Of a stretch of 64,000 nt of DNA, positions 54,008-63,577 are shown piece after piece. Within the stretch, counting starts at the first letter, position 1. Each line of letters begins with the position of its first letter. Under the pieces are notes generated by a model. That model had not been told where the DNA came from. It searched no databases and saw only the letters and a list, made by a program, of their open reading frames with translations. The position numbers and the translations under genes are program-made. Source of the DNA: JACCTU01 sp963769665 (GTDB lineage: Bacteria > Actinomycetota > Thermoleophilia > Gaiellales > Gaiellaceae); NCBI GenBank assembly GCA_963769665.1, contig CAVYMQ010000003.1:744001-808000 (forward strand). The letters run 5' to 3'.

Positions 54008-55881
54008 GGGGTGAACTGGCCGACGACGATCGTCACTTCCGAGCCCTGCGGCGCCTCGTCGCCGCCGGCGGGATCCTGCCGGATCACGAACCCGTCGAGA
54101 TTCGGGTCCTCGGTCCCCTCCCGGACGACGTTGACCGTGAAGCCGGAGGACTCGAGCGCCGAGATGGCGTCCCCCTCAGCCTGGTTCGTCACGTCCGGGA
54201 TGGGCTGGTCGACGGGGCCCTTCGAAACGCTGAGGGTGATCGTCGACCCCGCAGGTGCCGTGTTTCCGGCGGACGGCTGCTGGGCGACCACGGTGCCCTC
54301 AGGCTCGGTCGAGTCGACGTTGCTGCGCGCCACCTTGAAGCCGGCGCCCTGGAGCGCCGAGGCGGCGGACTCGTACGGCTGGCCTCGGACGTCCGGGATC
54401 GTGAGCGGCCTCACGCCCCGCGAGACGTTGATCTGCACTCGCGTCCCGACCTTCACCATGTCGCCCGCCGCGGGGCTCTGGCCGGTGACCGTGCCCGGGT
54501 CCTTCTCGGAGAAGACCTCGACGATCTTCGCCTCGAGGTCCGCGCGCGCGAGCGCCGCGACCGCCTCGTCGCGGGTCTGGCCGATCACGTCAGGCACCTC
54601 GGTCTGCGGCGGTCCGGTCGAGACCTTGATGTCGACGGTGTCGCCGGGATCGACCTTCGCGCCGAAGGTCGGAGTCTGTTCGAACACGAAGCCCGCCTCT
54701 GCGTCCGCGTTCGCCTCGCGGATCACGTTCGGCTCGAGCCCCTCAGCGAGCACCAGGCCGACCGCCTGCGTCTCCCGCAGGTCGATCAGGTACGGAACGG
54801 CGACCGTGCCGGCGTCCTCGAGTTGGTCTTGCACCTGCTGGAAGACGAACCAGCCCGTGAGCGCGGCCGCGAGCACGAGCAGGGCGACGAGGAGCCACGG
54901 CCACCCGGGTCGTCCGCGCCGGGGCTGCTCGTACTCATAGAGCACCTCGGCCGGCGGCCTCGGCGGCGCCGCGACCATCGTCGCGGGTGTCAGCTGTGAG
55001 CGCGACAGGATCATCGTCGCCGCCTCCTCGGTCTCGCGGCTCACACCGAGGCCCTGAGCGACGCGCGCGAGATCCTTGTCCATCTCCTCGGCGCTCGGGT
55101 AGCGCTCCTCCGGCGTCTTCCCGAGCGCGCGCAGGACGATCAGGTCGACGTCCTCCGGGATGTCCGGCCGAATCGACGACGGCGGCTCGGGGATCGCGGA
55201 GATGTGCTTCATCGCGATCTCGACGGGCGAGTCGCCGCTGAACGGCACCTTCCCGGTCAGCAGCTCGTAGAGCACGATCCCGACGGAGTAGAGGTCCGAC
55301 GTCTGATCGACCGGCGCGCCCTTCGCCTGCTCGGGCGAGAGGTACTGCGCGGTGCCGATGATCGAGCCGACCTCGGTCATCTGCGACGTGCCCGCGCGCG
55401 CGATGCCGAAGTCCGTCACCTTGACGCGTCCCTCGGCGTCGACGATCACGTTGTGCGGCTTGATGTCGCGGTGGACGATTCCGTTGCGATGCGCGAAGCG
55501 CAGCGCGTCGAGGATCTTGCGCGCGTAGTCGATCGCGACGTGCACAGGCGCGGGACCGCGGCCCACGATCAGCTCCTTGAGCGAGCGGCCGTCGAGGTAC
55601 TCCATCGCGATGTAGTAGGTGCCCTCCGCCTCGCCGCGGTCGTAGATCGCGACGATGTTCGGGTGCGAAAGGCCGGCGGCGTGCTTCGCCTCGCGACGGA
55701 AGCGATCGACGAACTGCTCGTCGTTTGCGTGGCGCTCGTTCAGGATCTTGATCGCGACGCGGCGACCGAGCTCCTGGTCCTCGGCGAGGTAGACGTTCGC
55801 CATCCCACCCGAGCCGAGCTTGCGGATGATCTTGTAACGCCCGTCGAAGAGCGTGTTGATCAGCGTGTCCGTTGCGGCCAC
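54004..55881 (-). CDS. pknB: Ser/Thr protein kinase PknB with four PASTA domains
   Basis: The 625-residue protein from GTG 55881 has a kinase domain (G-loop 23-28, Lys45, HRD 137-139, activation loop DFGIARAGTSQMTEVGSIIGTAQY), a membrane helix at about 330-352 and four PASTA repeats starting near residues 361, 429, 498 and 564 (VPYLIDLRETQAVG, VPDVIGQTRDEAV, IPDVRGQPYESAA, IPDVTNQAEGDA). PASTA domains bind muropeptides. This is the main growth kinase of actinobacteria, opposed by PstP. Its gene lies 10 bp after pbpA and overlaps ddl by 4 bp. Confidence 0.97.
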   Translation of the reverse strand: MAATDTLINTLFDGRYKIIRKLGSGGMANVYLAEDQELGRRVAIKILNERHANDEQFVDRFRREAKHAAGLSHPNIVAIYDRGEAEGTYYIAMEYLDGRSLKELIVGRGPAPVHVAIDYARKILDALRFAHRNGIVHRDIKPHNVIVDAEGRVKVTDFGIARAGTSQMTEVGSIIGTAQYLSPEQAKGAPVDQTSDLYSVGIVLYELLTGKVPFSGDSPVEIAMKHISAIPEPPSSIRPDIPEDVDLIVLRALGKTPEERYPSAEEMDKDLARVAQGLGVSRETEEAATMILSRSQLTPATMVAAPPRPPAEVLYEYEQPRRGRPGWPWLLVALLVLAAALTGWFVFQQVQDQLEDAGTVAVPYLIDLRETQAVGLVLAEGLEPNVIREANADAEAGFVFEQTPTFGAKVDPGDTVDIKVSTGPPQTEVPDVIGQTRDEAVAALARADLEAKIVEVFSEKDPGTVTGQSPAAGDMVKVGTRVQINVSRGVRPLTIPDVRGQPYESAASALQGAGFKVARSNVDSTEPEGTVVAQQPSAGNTAPAGSTITLSVSKGPVDQPIPDVTNQAEGDAISALESSGFTVNVVREGTEDPNLDGFVIRQDPAGGDEAPQGSEVTIVVGQFTP

Positions 55882-55891
55882 GTCGTTCAGC

Positions 55892-57361
55892 CTACGGTCC
55901 GCGCAGGAGGGCCTGCAGGACCTGTTTGGCGATCGGGGCCGCGGTCGAGCCGCCCGTCCCGCTCTGGTTTTCCAGCATCACTGCGATCGCGACCCGGGGC
56001 GCCTCCACGGGAGCGAACGCGATGAACGCCGTCTGGTTGAGCCCCTCACGACCCGTTTCGGCGGTGCCGGTCTTGCCTGCGACGCGGATCCCCGGAATCT
56101 GCGCGGCCGTGCCCGTGCCTGCCTGCACGACGGCTTCCATCGCCCCGGCGAGGTCGAGCGCGTTCTTCTCGCTCATCGTCCGTCCGAGCGCGTGGCGCTT
56201 CGTTCGCGTGACGGTCTTGCCGTCGGGGCCGACGACGCGATCGACGACGAACGGCTGCATGACGACGCCGCGGTTGGCGACGGCGGACGCGACCATCGCC
56301 ATCTGCTCCGGCGTCACCTGCAACTCGGACTGACCGAACGCGAGGCGGCCGGGGTCGACCTCGCTCGAGTCCTCGGGCTCGAAGAGACGGCCGTTCTTGT
56401 AGAGGCCGCTCGCGCGGCGCTCGTTCTCGGGCGTCTCGAGCGGGGGGAGCGAGTAGAAGCCGAAGTCCTTCATCTCCTGCACGATCGGCGCAGGCCCCAG
56501 GTCCTTGCCGATCTCGCAGAAGTACGAGTTGATCGAGTACTGGATCGCCTGGAAGAGCGTCACCGACCCGAACGGCGAGGTCGTGTCGTAGTTGTTCACG
56601 CGCCGTCCGTACTCCATGCAGTAGCCGGGATCGGTCTTGCGCGTCTCCATCGTGTACTGGCCGCTCTCGAGCGCCGCGGCGGCGGTGACGATCTTGAACG
56701 TCGAGCCCGGAACGTAGCGGCCGGCCGTCGCGCGGTTGAGCAACGGCGCGGCCTGCGGACAGTTGGCGCGCGCTCGGAGTATCGAGCGATAGTCGCTCTC
56801 GATCAGGTTCGGATCGTAGGTCGGGGAGTTCGCCATCACCAGCACCCGCCCGGTCGACGGCTCGATCGCGACGACCGAGCCGCAGTTCCGGCCGAGTGCC
56901 TGAAGCGCGACGCGCTGTGCGCGCGCGTCCAGCGTGAGGTGCAGATCGTTGCCGACCACGTGCCGGCCGAACAGCTTGTCGACCTGGGTGTCGACGACCG
57001 TGCTCAGGTTCGCGTTCGAGCCCGTGAGGAAGTCGTTCATCGACCGCTCGAGTCCCGCTCGCGAACGCACCTGTGTCGAATAGCCGACGACGTGCGCGGC
57101 GAGCCCGCGCGTCGGGTAGCGGCGGAAGTAGAGCGTCCGGCCGTTCACCTTCCGCGCTCGGTTCGTCGCCAGCACCGTCTTTCCGTCGGCGGCAAAGATC
57201 TTCCCTCGCTCGATCGTGAACTGCGCGACGACCTGAATTGCGTTCTCCTTCCGGTTGGCCAGGCCCGGCGCCGCCCACGACTGCCAGTACGTCGTCGCGA
57301 CGATCAACGCCCCGAGCAGCGCGAGCGCGAACACCGCCAGCCGTGAGATCTGCCCGTTCAA
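55892..57361 (-). CDS. pbpA: Penicillin-binding protein 2 (PbpA/FtsI class)
   Basis: The 489-residue protein starts at TTG 57361, its TTG overlapping the rodA stop. It has an N-terminal membrane anchor (about 7-28), a dimerisation domain, and the transpeptidase domain with the catalytic Ser about residue 220 in YVPGSTFKIVTAA (SxxK), SxN in YSINSYF, and KTG in AGKTGTAETG. It cross-links peptidoglycan with the SEDS protein next to it. A class B enzyme of the elongation/PbpA type. Confidence 0.96.
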   Translation of the reverse strand: MNGQISRLAVFALALLGALIVATTYWQSWAAPGLANRKENAIQVVAQFTIERGKIFAADGKTVLATNRARKVNGRTLYFRRYPTRGLAAHVVGYSTQVRSRAGLERSMNDFLTGSNANLSTVVDTQVDKLFGRHVVGNDLHLTLDARAQRVALQALGRNCGSVVAIEPSTGRVLVMANSPTYDPNLIESDYRSILRARANCPQAAPLLNRATAGRYVPGSTFKIVTAAAALESGQYTMETRKTDPGYCMEYGRRVNNYDTTSPFGSVTLFQAIQYSINSYFCEIGKDLGPAPIVQEMKDFGFYSLPPLETPENERRASGLYKNGRLFEPEDSSEVDPGRLAFGQSELQVTPEQMAMVASAVANRGVVMQPFVVDRVVGPDGKTVTRTKRHALGRTMSEKNALDLAGAMEAVVQAGTGTAAQIPGIRVAGKTGTAETGREGLNQTAFIAFAPVEAPRVAIAVMLENQSGTGGSTAAPIAKQVLQALLRGP

Positions 57362-58629
57362 TCGCGTGGCGCGATGGCGCGGTTGGAGACCAGCAGCAGC
57401 AGCGCGAGCAGGATGAAGTTCGCGAGCAGGCTCGAGCCGCCGTAGCTGACGAAGGGGAGGGTGATCCCGGTCAGCGGGATCAGGCGCAGCACGCCGCCGA
57501 CGATGATGAACGTCTGCAGCGCGAAGCCGAACGTCAGGCCCGCGGCGAGCAGCTTCGAGAACCCGTCCTGCGCGAGCATCGCGATGCGAAACCCTCGGGC
57601 GACGATCAGCATGTAGACGAGCAGGAGCGCGGCGACGCCCGCGAGACCGAGCTCGTGCGCGAGCGCGGAGTAGATGAAGTCGGTGTTCAGGTCGGGGATG
57701 AGGTTCTGACCGGCCGTCGTGGTGAACGTCCCCCGTCCGAGCCCGGTCCCTCCGAAGCCGCCGAACGCGATCGCGAACAGCGACTGCACGAGCTGGTACG
57801 ACTCGTCGTCCGCGTAGGGCCAGGGGTCGAGCCAGATCGTCACCCGGTCCTGGACGCGCGGGATCACCTGGTAGACGAAGGCCGCCCCGGCGAGGAAGAG
57901 CGCCATACCGCCGACGACGAAGACGATTCGCGCCGTCGCGACGTAGAGCATCCCGAGGAAGATCCCGAAGTAGAGAAGCCCCGACCCGAGGTCGTTCGTC
58001 TGCACGAGCACGGCCATTGCGCCGCCCCAGATCAGGAGCAGCGGGCCGAAGTCCTTCAGCCGTCCCTGCGCGAGCACCTCGCGCTTCTCGCGCAGGTAGC
58101 CCGCGAGGAAGACGATCAGCAGGATCTTCGCGAACTCGCCCGGCTGGACGCGGAACGGCCCGAGCTCGACCCAGAGGCGTGCGCCGCGGATCTCTTGGCC
58201 GACGCCCGGCAACGCGGGCAGCACGAGCAACGCGAGCGCGACGACCCCGATCACGTACTTGTACGACTCGAGCCGCCGGTAGTCGTGGCGGAACGCTACG
58301 AGCGTCGCCGAGAAGAGCGCGACGCCGATGACGACCCACAGCCCCTGGCGGAACGCGTCGTCGGGATTCAGACGGTAGATCTCGGTCAGGCCGATCGCCG
58401 TCAGCAGTCCCGCCATCGGCAGCAGATACGGATCGGCGTACGGCACCGTCAGCCGCGTCACGACGTGCGCGATGAGGTAGACGAGGAGGAAGAACGCCGC
58501 GTAGGTGAGCGACTCCGGCGAGACGACCTCCGAGCGCGCGATGTAGACGCTCGCGAAGCCGAGGCCGGTCAGCATCCCGACCGCGATCAGGTTGAGCAGC
58601 TCGCGGTTGCGGGGTGACAGCGTCCTCAC
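57358..58629 (-). CDS. rodA: SEDS-family peptidoglycan glycosyltransferase RodA/FtsW
   Basis: The 423-residue protein has about ten membrane helices and SEDS landmarks: VIGVALFSATLVAFRHDYRRLESYKYV, GARLWVELGPFRVQPGEFAKI, ALGFGGTGLGRG-type loop (ALFAIAFGGFGGTGLGRG) and ITLPFVSYGGSSLLANF. It polymerises lipid II glycan strands, working with PbpA. Stop overlaps pbpA start; start overlaps pstP stop by 4 bp. Confidence 0.95.
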   Translation of the reverse strand: MRTLSPRNRELLNLIAVGMLTGLGFASVYIARSEVVSPESLTYAAFFLLVYLIAHVVTRLTVPYADPYLLPMAGLLTAIGLTEIYRLNPDDAFRQGLWVVIGVALFSATLVAFRHDYRRLESYKYVIGVVALALLVLPALPGVGQEIRGARLWVELGPFRVQPGEFAKILLIVFLAGYLREKREVLAQGRLKDFGPLLLIWGGAMAVLVQTNDLGSGLLYFGIFLGMLYVATARIVFVVGGMALFLAGAAFVYQVIPRVQDRVTIWLDPWPYADDESYQLVQSLFAIAFGGFGGTGLGRGTFTTTAGQNLIPDLNTDFIYSALAHELGLAGVAALLLVYMLIVARGFRIAMLAQDGFSKLLAAGLTFGFALQTFIIVGGVLRLIPLTGITLPFVSYGGSSLLANFILLALLLLVSNRAIAPRD

Positions 58630-59600
58630 GACGCGAGGCCCCAGAGGATCAGGTACGCGACTCCGAAGAGCAGCAGGATCACGATCAGGAACGAGAACAC
58701 GCGCGTCAGGAGCCGCCGCCGGCGTCTCGGCTCGGGAGCCTGCGCTTGCTCGCGCTCGTACGCGGCGGCGATCTCGTCGACGCTCACGACCGCCGTGTCG
58801 ACCGTCGGCACGTGGTCGGCCTCAGTGAGCGTGTCCTCGTCGTCGGGCTCGGGCTCCGTGACGGCGGGCGCGGGGACGACGGCGGTGTCCTCGAGCGTGG
58901 AGTCGTCCGCGTCGCCGATCTCGAACGCGATCACCGTGATGTTGTCCTCGCCGCCGCCCTTGTTCGCGGCCTTGATCAGCGCCTTGACCAGGTCGTCGAG
59001 GTCGCCGCGCTTCTCGCCGACGAGACGAAGGATCTCCTTGTCGTCGACCATCGACGTCAGCCCGTCCGAGCAGAGCAGGAAGAGATCGCCGTCGCGGGGA
59101 TCGACCGAGAAGATGTCGACGTCGACGTTGGGGTCCGTGCCGAGCGCGCGTGTGATCATCGAGCGCTGCGGGTGCGTCTCCGCCTCTTCGGCCGAGAGCT
59201 TTCCGGTTCGCAGCAGCTCGCCGACGAGTGAGTGGTCCTCCGTCAACTGCTCCAGGTTCTCGTCGCGGACGAGGTACGCGCGCGAATCGCCGACGTGGCC
59301 GATCGAGACGACGCCGTCCTCGACCGCCGCGACGGTCAGCGTCGTGCCCATCCCGGACGTGTTCGGGTCCTCGAGCGACCGCTGATGCACGCGCCGGTTC
59401 GCCTCCTGCACGAGGCTCTCGACATCGGAGCCGCGCTCCTTGACCGCGCCCGCCGCGAGCTTCGAAGCGACCTCGCCGGCCTGCGCGCCGCCCATTCCGT
59501 CGGCGACCGCGAAGAGCGGCGGGTCGATCACGTAGGAGTCCTCGTTCCGGCGGCGACGGCGGCCCGGATCGGTTCCGCCGGCGTAGGCCGCGAGCCTCAA
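58626..59600 (-). CDS. pstP: PP2C-family Ser/Thr phosphatase PstP
   Basis: The 324-residue protein has the PP2C catalytic part in residues about 1-235: TDPGRRRRRNEDSYVIDPPLFAVADGMGGAQAGEVAS (metal Asp in VADGMGG), VGHVGDSRAYLVRD, LLCSDGLTSMVDDKEI and EDNITVIAFEIG. A linker and a final membrane helix (about 300-322, FLIVILLLFGVAYLILWGL) follow. It dephosphorylates PknB targets. Start overlaps fhaB stop by 4 bp. Confidence 0.95.
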   Translation of the reverse strand: MRLAAYAGGTDPGRRRRRNEDSYVIDPPLFAVADGMGGAQAGEVASKLAAGAVKERGSDVESLVQEANRRVHQRSLEDPNTSGMGTTLTVAAVEDGVVSIGHVGDSRAYLVRDENLEQLTEDHSLVGELLRTGKLSAEEAETHPQRSMITRALGTDPNVDVDIFSVDPRDGDLFLLCSDGLTSMVDDKEILRLVGEKRGDLDDLVKALIKAANKGGGEDNITVIAFEIGDADDSTLEDTAVVPAPAVTEPEPDDEDTLTEADHVPTVDTAVVSVDEIAAAYEREQAQAPEPRRRRRLLTRVFSFLIVILLLFGVAYLILWGLAS

Positions 59601-60088
59601 CGCTCGTACCTCAGGTCGGTCTCGCCGACGCGCACGACGTCACCCTCGGTGAGCCGGCGCGGGCGATCGAGCTGCGCGCCGTTCACGTAGGTGCCGTTCG
59701 TCGAGCCGCGGTCCTGAACCCAGACGCCGTCGCGTCGCGGTTCGAAGCGCGCATGCCTCGCCGAGGCGAACTCGTCCTCCTCGATCGGGACGTCGTTCTG
59801 CCCGCCGCGGCCGATCGTCAGCGCGGACGCGTCGAGCTCGAACGTCGTCCCCTCGGGGATCGCGGGGCTCTTGAGCACGACGAGCCGGCCGGTCTGCAGC
59901 GGCGCTTGCTGCGCGAGGCCTGCGCCGTCCGCCTCGCCGGGTCGGAGGATGAAGCTCTCCTGCGGCAGGCGTACGTCCTTGCTCGCGCTGCGCACGATGC
60001 GCCAGATGAAGAGGTAGAGGAGGACGAGGAAGAGGGCCTTGAGGACGAGGAGCGCCTCGTCGACGGCGATCGAGTCGCCGAGAATCAT
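59597..60088 (-). CDS. fhaB: FHA-domain membrane protein FhaB (FipA)
   Basis: The 163-residue protein has an N-terminal membrane helix (about 10-30, ALLVLKALFLVLLYLFIWRIVR) and a C-terminal FHA domain with GRGGQNDVPIEEDEFASARHARFEPR (Arg and Ser contact region) and STNGTYVNGAQLDRPRRL. It binds phosphothreonine peptides and couples kinase signals to the cell-wall machinery. It overlaps both neighbours by 4 bp. Confidence 0.95.
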   Translation of the reverse strand: MILGDSIAVDEALLVLKALFLVLLYLFIWRIVRSASKDVRLPQESFILRPGEADGAGLAQQAPLQTGRLVVLKSPAIPEGTTFELDASALTIGRGGQNDVPIEEDEFASARHARFEPRRDGVWVQDRGSTNGTYVNGAQLDRPRRLTEGDVVRVGETDLRYER

Positions 60089-60867
60089 TCGCTCTCCACG
60101 TCGAAGACGAGGTCGGTCGCGCCGATCGTGATCTTGTCGCCCGTGTCGAGCTTCGCGCGCTTTGCCCGCCTGCCGTTCACCTCGAGACCGTTCGTCGAGT
60201 CGAGGTCGATGATCCAGTAGGACGTTCCCTCCTGGCGCACCTCGGCGTGCCGGCGCGACGCGTTCGCGTCGTCGAGCTGGAGGTCGCAGTCCTTCGAGCG
60301 GCCGATCACCGTGCGTCGCTTGCGGAGCTCGTGACGCTCGCCGTTGACGACGAGCGAGGCCACCTCGCGCTCGACCCCGAGCTCGACCGGCGATGCAGCC
60401 TGCGTCTCGGGCGGCGCGGACGGCTTGTAGATCATCGTCGCGCCGGACTCGACCTGCGGCGACGGCGCCGACGCCTGCGCCGCGGCGGCCGCTCCGGGCT
60501 CGGGCTGCGCCATGCGCACCGCGATCCCGAACTCACCGACGTCGAGGTCCTCGTCGGTCTTCACGAGCACTTTCGGCGGGGAGAGCAGCGCGTACGTCTC
60601 GCGCCGCGCGTGCTCGGCCAGGTACTCCTGGAGCTCGCCGACCAGCGACTCCTCGTACCCCTCGAACTGGGCGCGGTCGCTCTCGGAGAGGAAGATCGTG
60701 TACTCGTTCGGGACGTAGACGCGAGAGACGGAGACCTGCCGGTGGTCGTCCATTTCCTTGGCGAGCTTGCGCGCCAACTCGACCGGCTGGACGTTCGTTC
60801 GGAAGGCCCGGCCGAAGACACCCTCGACAAGGGCCTCGATCTTCTGCTCGATGAGGCGGAGAACCAT
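60085..60867 (-). CDS. fhaA: FhaA: DUF3662 domain and FHA domain
   Basis: The 260-residue protein starts with ATG. Its N-terminal part (LRLIEQKIEALVEGVFGRAFRTNVQPVELARKLAKEM) is the DUF3662 domain; a linker rich in Ala/Pro/Glu follows; the C-terminal FHA domain has TVIGRSKDCDLQLDDANASRRHAEVRQEG and STNGLEVNGRRAKRAKLDTGDKI. It is the first gene of the kinase/cell-wall block. It overlaps fhaB by 4 bp. Confidence 0.94.
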   Translation of the reverse strand: MVLRLIEQKIEALVEGVFGRAFRTNVQPVELARKLAKEMDDHRQVSVSRVYVPNEYTIFLSESDRAQFEGYEESLVGELQEYLAEHARRETYALLSPPKVLVKTDEDLDVGEFGIAVRMAQPEPGAAAAAQASAPSPQVESGATMIYKPSAPPETQAASPVELGVEREVASLVVNGERHELRKRRTVIGRSKDCDLQLDDANASRRHAEVRQEGTSYWIIDLDSTNGLEVNGRRAKRAKLDTGDKITIGATDLVFDVESE

Positions 60868-60898
60868 GGGCGGTCGGGGGATTCCCCGCTCGCCGATT

Positions 60899-62341
60899 CT
60901 AAGTCGCGGGCTTGAGCGCCAAGACGGTTGTCCCAGCCCAGACAGCGGCGATCACGGGCAGCGCGGCCAGATCCGGGTTCGGGACGAGCAGCGCCGCCAG
61001 CAGCCCGGCGCCCCAGAACGCCGCCCTCCAGGGTGAGCGGACGAGCGCCAAGGTGCCTGCGGCGAGTCCCAGGGCGAGCGCGATCCGCCAGGTCTCCGGC
61101 CCGACGGACGAGGCGAACGCCTCGGCTGCGGCGAGTGGGCTCCGCTCTCCGGCCACTTCGATCGGACCGAGCCCTGCGAGGACCACGACTCCGGTCGCGG
61201 TGAAGAGCCCACGCCGCAGCTGCGATGGCCCGGCCGTTGCCGTGAGCCAGACCACGATCGCCGCCGCGTACGCGAACGCGAGGCCGAGCGAGAGGTTTCC
61301 GACCGGGAGGATCCCGACCGCGAGCGCGGCGCCCAGCCCGAGCCGCGGCCGCACGAAGCCCAGCACGGTGGCGAGGGCCGCGAACGCGAAGACGAACCCC
61401 GGCGGCCAGAACGGGAGCAGCGTCGCGGCGAGCCCGGCGACCACGCCGGACAGGAGCGCGGGAGCGACGCGCTCCGGAGCAAGTAACAGTCTGTTACTAG
61501 CGCTCGTCGGCCCGCGCCGCGGTCGGGCGTCGCGGAGCAGCGAGGCGAGCTTCGCTGCCGTCGGTCGCTTGCGCGGGTCGATGTCCAGCGCCCGCTCGAT
61601 CGCGTCCAGCAGCGTCTCCGGTAGGTCGGGGCGCACGGTTCTGAGCGAGGGAGCGCCCTCCTCGATCGCCCGCCCCGTCTCCATCAGCGAGGGCCGCCAG
61701 AACGGGTGGCGACCAGCCAGGGCCTCCCAGAGCATCACGCCCACGGCCCAGACGTCACCCGCGGCCGTCCCTTGCTCGCCCGCGAGCCGCTCGGGAGAGA
61801 TGTACGCGAGCGTGCCGGGGACGTCGCCGACCGCGGTCAGGGTCTCCGCCTCCGCGAACGCCGCGAGGCCGAAGTCGAGCAGGCGGACCGAGACGCCGCT
61901 GTCCTTGGCCAGCAGGACGTTGGCCGGTTTCACGTCGCGGTGGACCACGCCGCGGCCGTGCGCGTGCGCGAGCCCCTCGGAGAGCTGGGCGCACGCCTCG
62001 ATCAACTCGGCGTCGCCGAGCTCCTTCGAGCGCAGGGCGTCGCGGAAGGTTCCTCCGGGCGCGTACTCGTAGGCGATGTAGACGTGGCCGCGCTCCCGGC
62101 CGAAGGCGTAGGCGCGCAGGCAGGTCGGGTGCCGGAGCCGTGAGGCCGCCTCGGCCTCCCGCTCCGCCCGGAGGCCTGCCTTGCCCTCCCTGGGGACGAT
62201 CTTGAGGGCCACGTCGAGCCCCGTCTGCTCGTCCCGGGCGAGCCAGACGGAGCCGCTGGCGCCGCTCCCCAAGGGGCGTAGCGGCCGGTAGCGGCCCAGG
62301 GCGAGGTCGGGTGCGGGGGCGTGCGCGAGGGCTTGGGCCAT
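60899..62341 (-). CDS. Ser/Thr protein kinase with multi-pass membrane C-terminus
   Basis: The 480-residue protein starts at ATG 62341. The kinase domain has LGSGASGSVWLARDEQ, VALKIVPREGK, VVHRDVKPANVLLAKD, LLDFGLAAFAEA and GTLAYISPERLAGEQG. Residues about 300-480 form a multi-pass membrane region. It stands just upstream of fhaA on the same strand, with a 31-bp gap. A perfect 17-nt inverted repeat lies in its linker. It is distinct from PknB by lacking PASTA domains; function unknown. Confidence 0.9.
   Translation of the reverse strand: MAQALAHAPAPDLALGRYRPLRPLGSGASGSVWLARDEQTGLDVALKIVPREGKAGLRAEREAEAASRLRHPTCLRAYAFGRERGHVYIAYEYAPGGTFRDALRSKELGDAELIEACAQLSEGLAHAHGRGVVHRDVKPANVLLAKDSGVSVRLLDFGLAAFAEAETLTAVGDVPGTLAYISPERLAGEQGTAAGDVWAVGVMLWEALAGRHPFWRPSLMETGRAIEEGAPSLRTVRPDLPETLLDAIERALDIDPRKRPTAAKLASLLRDARPRRGPTSASNRLLLAPERVAPALLSGVVAGLAATLLPFWPPGFVFAFAALATVLGFVRPRLGLGAALAVGILPVGNLSLGLAFAYAAAIVVWLTATAGPSQLRRGLFTATGVVVLAGLGPIEVAGERSPLAAAEAFASSVGPETWRIALALGLAAGTLALVRSPWRAAFWGAGLLAALLVPNPDLAALPVIAAVWAGTTVLALKPAT
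61482..61498. repeat. 17-nt perfect inverted repeat inside the kinase gene
   Basis: AGTAACAG-T-CTGTTACT, AT-rich compared with its GC-rich surroundings, in the linker between kinase and membrane parts. It could be a regulator site or a chance palindrome. Confidence 0.5.
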
Positions 62342-62403
62342 GGTTCACAAGGGGTTAAGCGACCCGGGGCGAAGTCCTGCGCGGGTTAGAGTCACCCACG
62401 CTC

Positions 62404-63564
62404 ATGACCGAGCGCGACGACGACATCATCGAGTTCGACTTCTTCGACGAGCCGGAGACCGAGCAGGCTACCCAGAGGCGGCCTGCGCTTCGCCCGCGCG
62501 AGTCGGGCAAGCCCGGCGGCGGCGGGCCGCGGCGCCCGACCTTCCGGACCCCGCAGGGCGTCACCCCGCTGCTCCGGCTGATCCTCCTGATCGCGCTCGC
62601 GATCTTCGTCGTGATCGTGCTCGTCTTCTGGGTGCAGAGCTGCCGCAGCGAGAGCAAGACGAACGCCTACCGCGACTACATGGCGGACATGAAGACCGTC
62701 GGCGACTCGTCCGCCGCGATCGGGCGCGACCTGAACGAGCAGCTCCTGACCCCGGGCGTCGACCAGCAGGATCTGATCAAGGCGATCGAAGGCCTCGCGC
62801 AGCGGCAGAACCAGGTCACGAACAACGCCGAGGAGATCGACCCCCCCGGCCCCCTCCGGGACGAGCACGACGCCTCGATCGAGTCGCTCCAGTTCCGCTA
62901 CAGCGGGCTGAACGGCCTGGCGGCAGCCTTTGTGGAGCTCGCCAACACGCAGGACGCCACGCGGGCTGGCGGCGTGCTCGCGGCGCAGGCGGAGCGGTTC
63001 GTCGCGAGCGACGTGATCTGGGACGACCTCTTCGCGGAGCCGTCGAAGGTCGAGCTCGAGGAGCAGGGGATCAGCGGTGTCCCCGTTCCGAACTCCGACT
63101 TCCTGGTCACCCCAGACCTCGCGAGCCAGCGCTCCATGCAAGCACTCTGGCGGCGGCTGCAGGGTGCGTCCGAAGGTGGCACGCCGACCGGCCTGCACGG
63201 GACCGGGATCGTCTCGGTCACGGTGCTGCCGGCGAACGAGCAGCTCTCGGTGAACAACGAGACGGTGGTCGAGGCGACGAGCGACCTCGCGTTCCGGGTC
63301 GCGATCCTGAACAGCGGCGACTCCCAGGAGGTCGGGATCAAGGTCACGCTGACGATCCAGAAGAGCCCCGAGCCGATCACGCAGACGAAGACGATTCAGC
63401 TGATCAACGCGGGCGAGACGAAGACCGTGACGTTCGAGGATCTCGGCCAGCCGCCGTTCGGGCCGACGACGCCGGTGAAGGTGACGGTGGAGCCCGTTCC
63501 CGGCGAGTCGAACACCTCGAACAACAGCTACGAGTACCCCGTCGTCTTCTCGCTCCCTCGCTAG
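62404..63564 (+). CDS. Single-pass membrane protein with CARDB-like outer domain
   Basis: The 386-residue protein has an acidic N-terminus (DDDIIEFDFFDEPETEQ), a basic Pro/Arg linker, one membrane helix (about 57-78, LLRLILLIALAIFVVIVLVFWVQ), a helical outer part, and a C-terminal beta domain with VEATSDLAFRVAILNSGDSQEVGIKVTLTIQ, resembling CARDB cell-adhesion-type folds. No enzyme motif. It diverges from the kinase gene and precedes the DUF4446 gene by 13 bp. Confidence 0.75.
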   Translation: MTERDDDIIEFDFFDEPETEQATQRRPALRPRESGKPGGGGPRRPTFRTPQGVTPLLRLILLIALAIFVVIVLVFWVQSCRSESKTNAYRDYMADMKTVGDSSAAIGRDLNEQLLTPGVDQQDLIKAIEGLAQRQNQVTNNAEEIDPPGPLRDEHDASIESLQFRYSGLNGLAAAFVELANTQDATRAGGVLAAQAERFVASDVIWDDLFAEPSKVELEEQGISGVPVPNSDFLVTPDLASQRSMQALWRRLQGASEGGTPTGLHGTGIVSVTVLPANEQLSVNNETVVEATSDLAFRVAILNSGDSQEVGIKVTLTIQKSPEPITQTKTIQLINAGETKTVTFEDLGQPPFGPTTPVKVTVEPVPGESNTSNNSYEYPVVFSLPR

Positions 63565-63577
63565 CCTAGGCGGGGCC

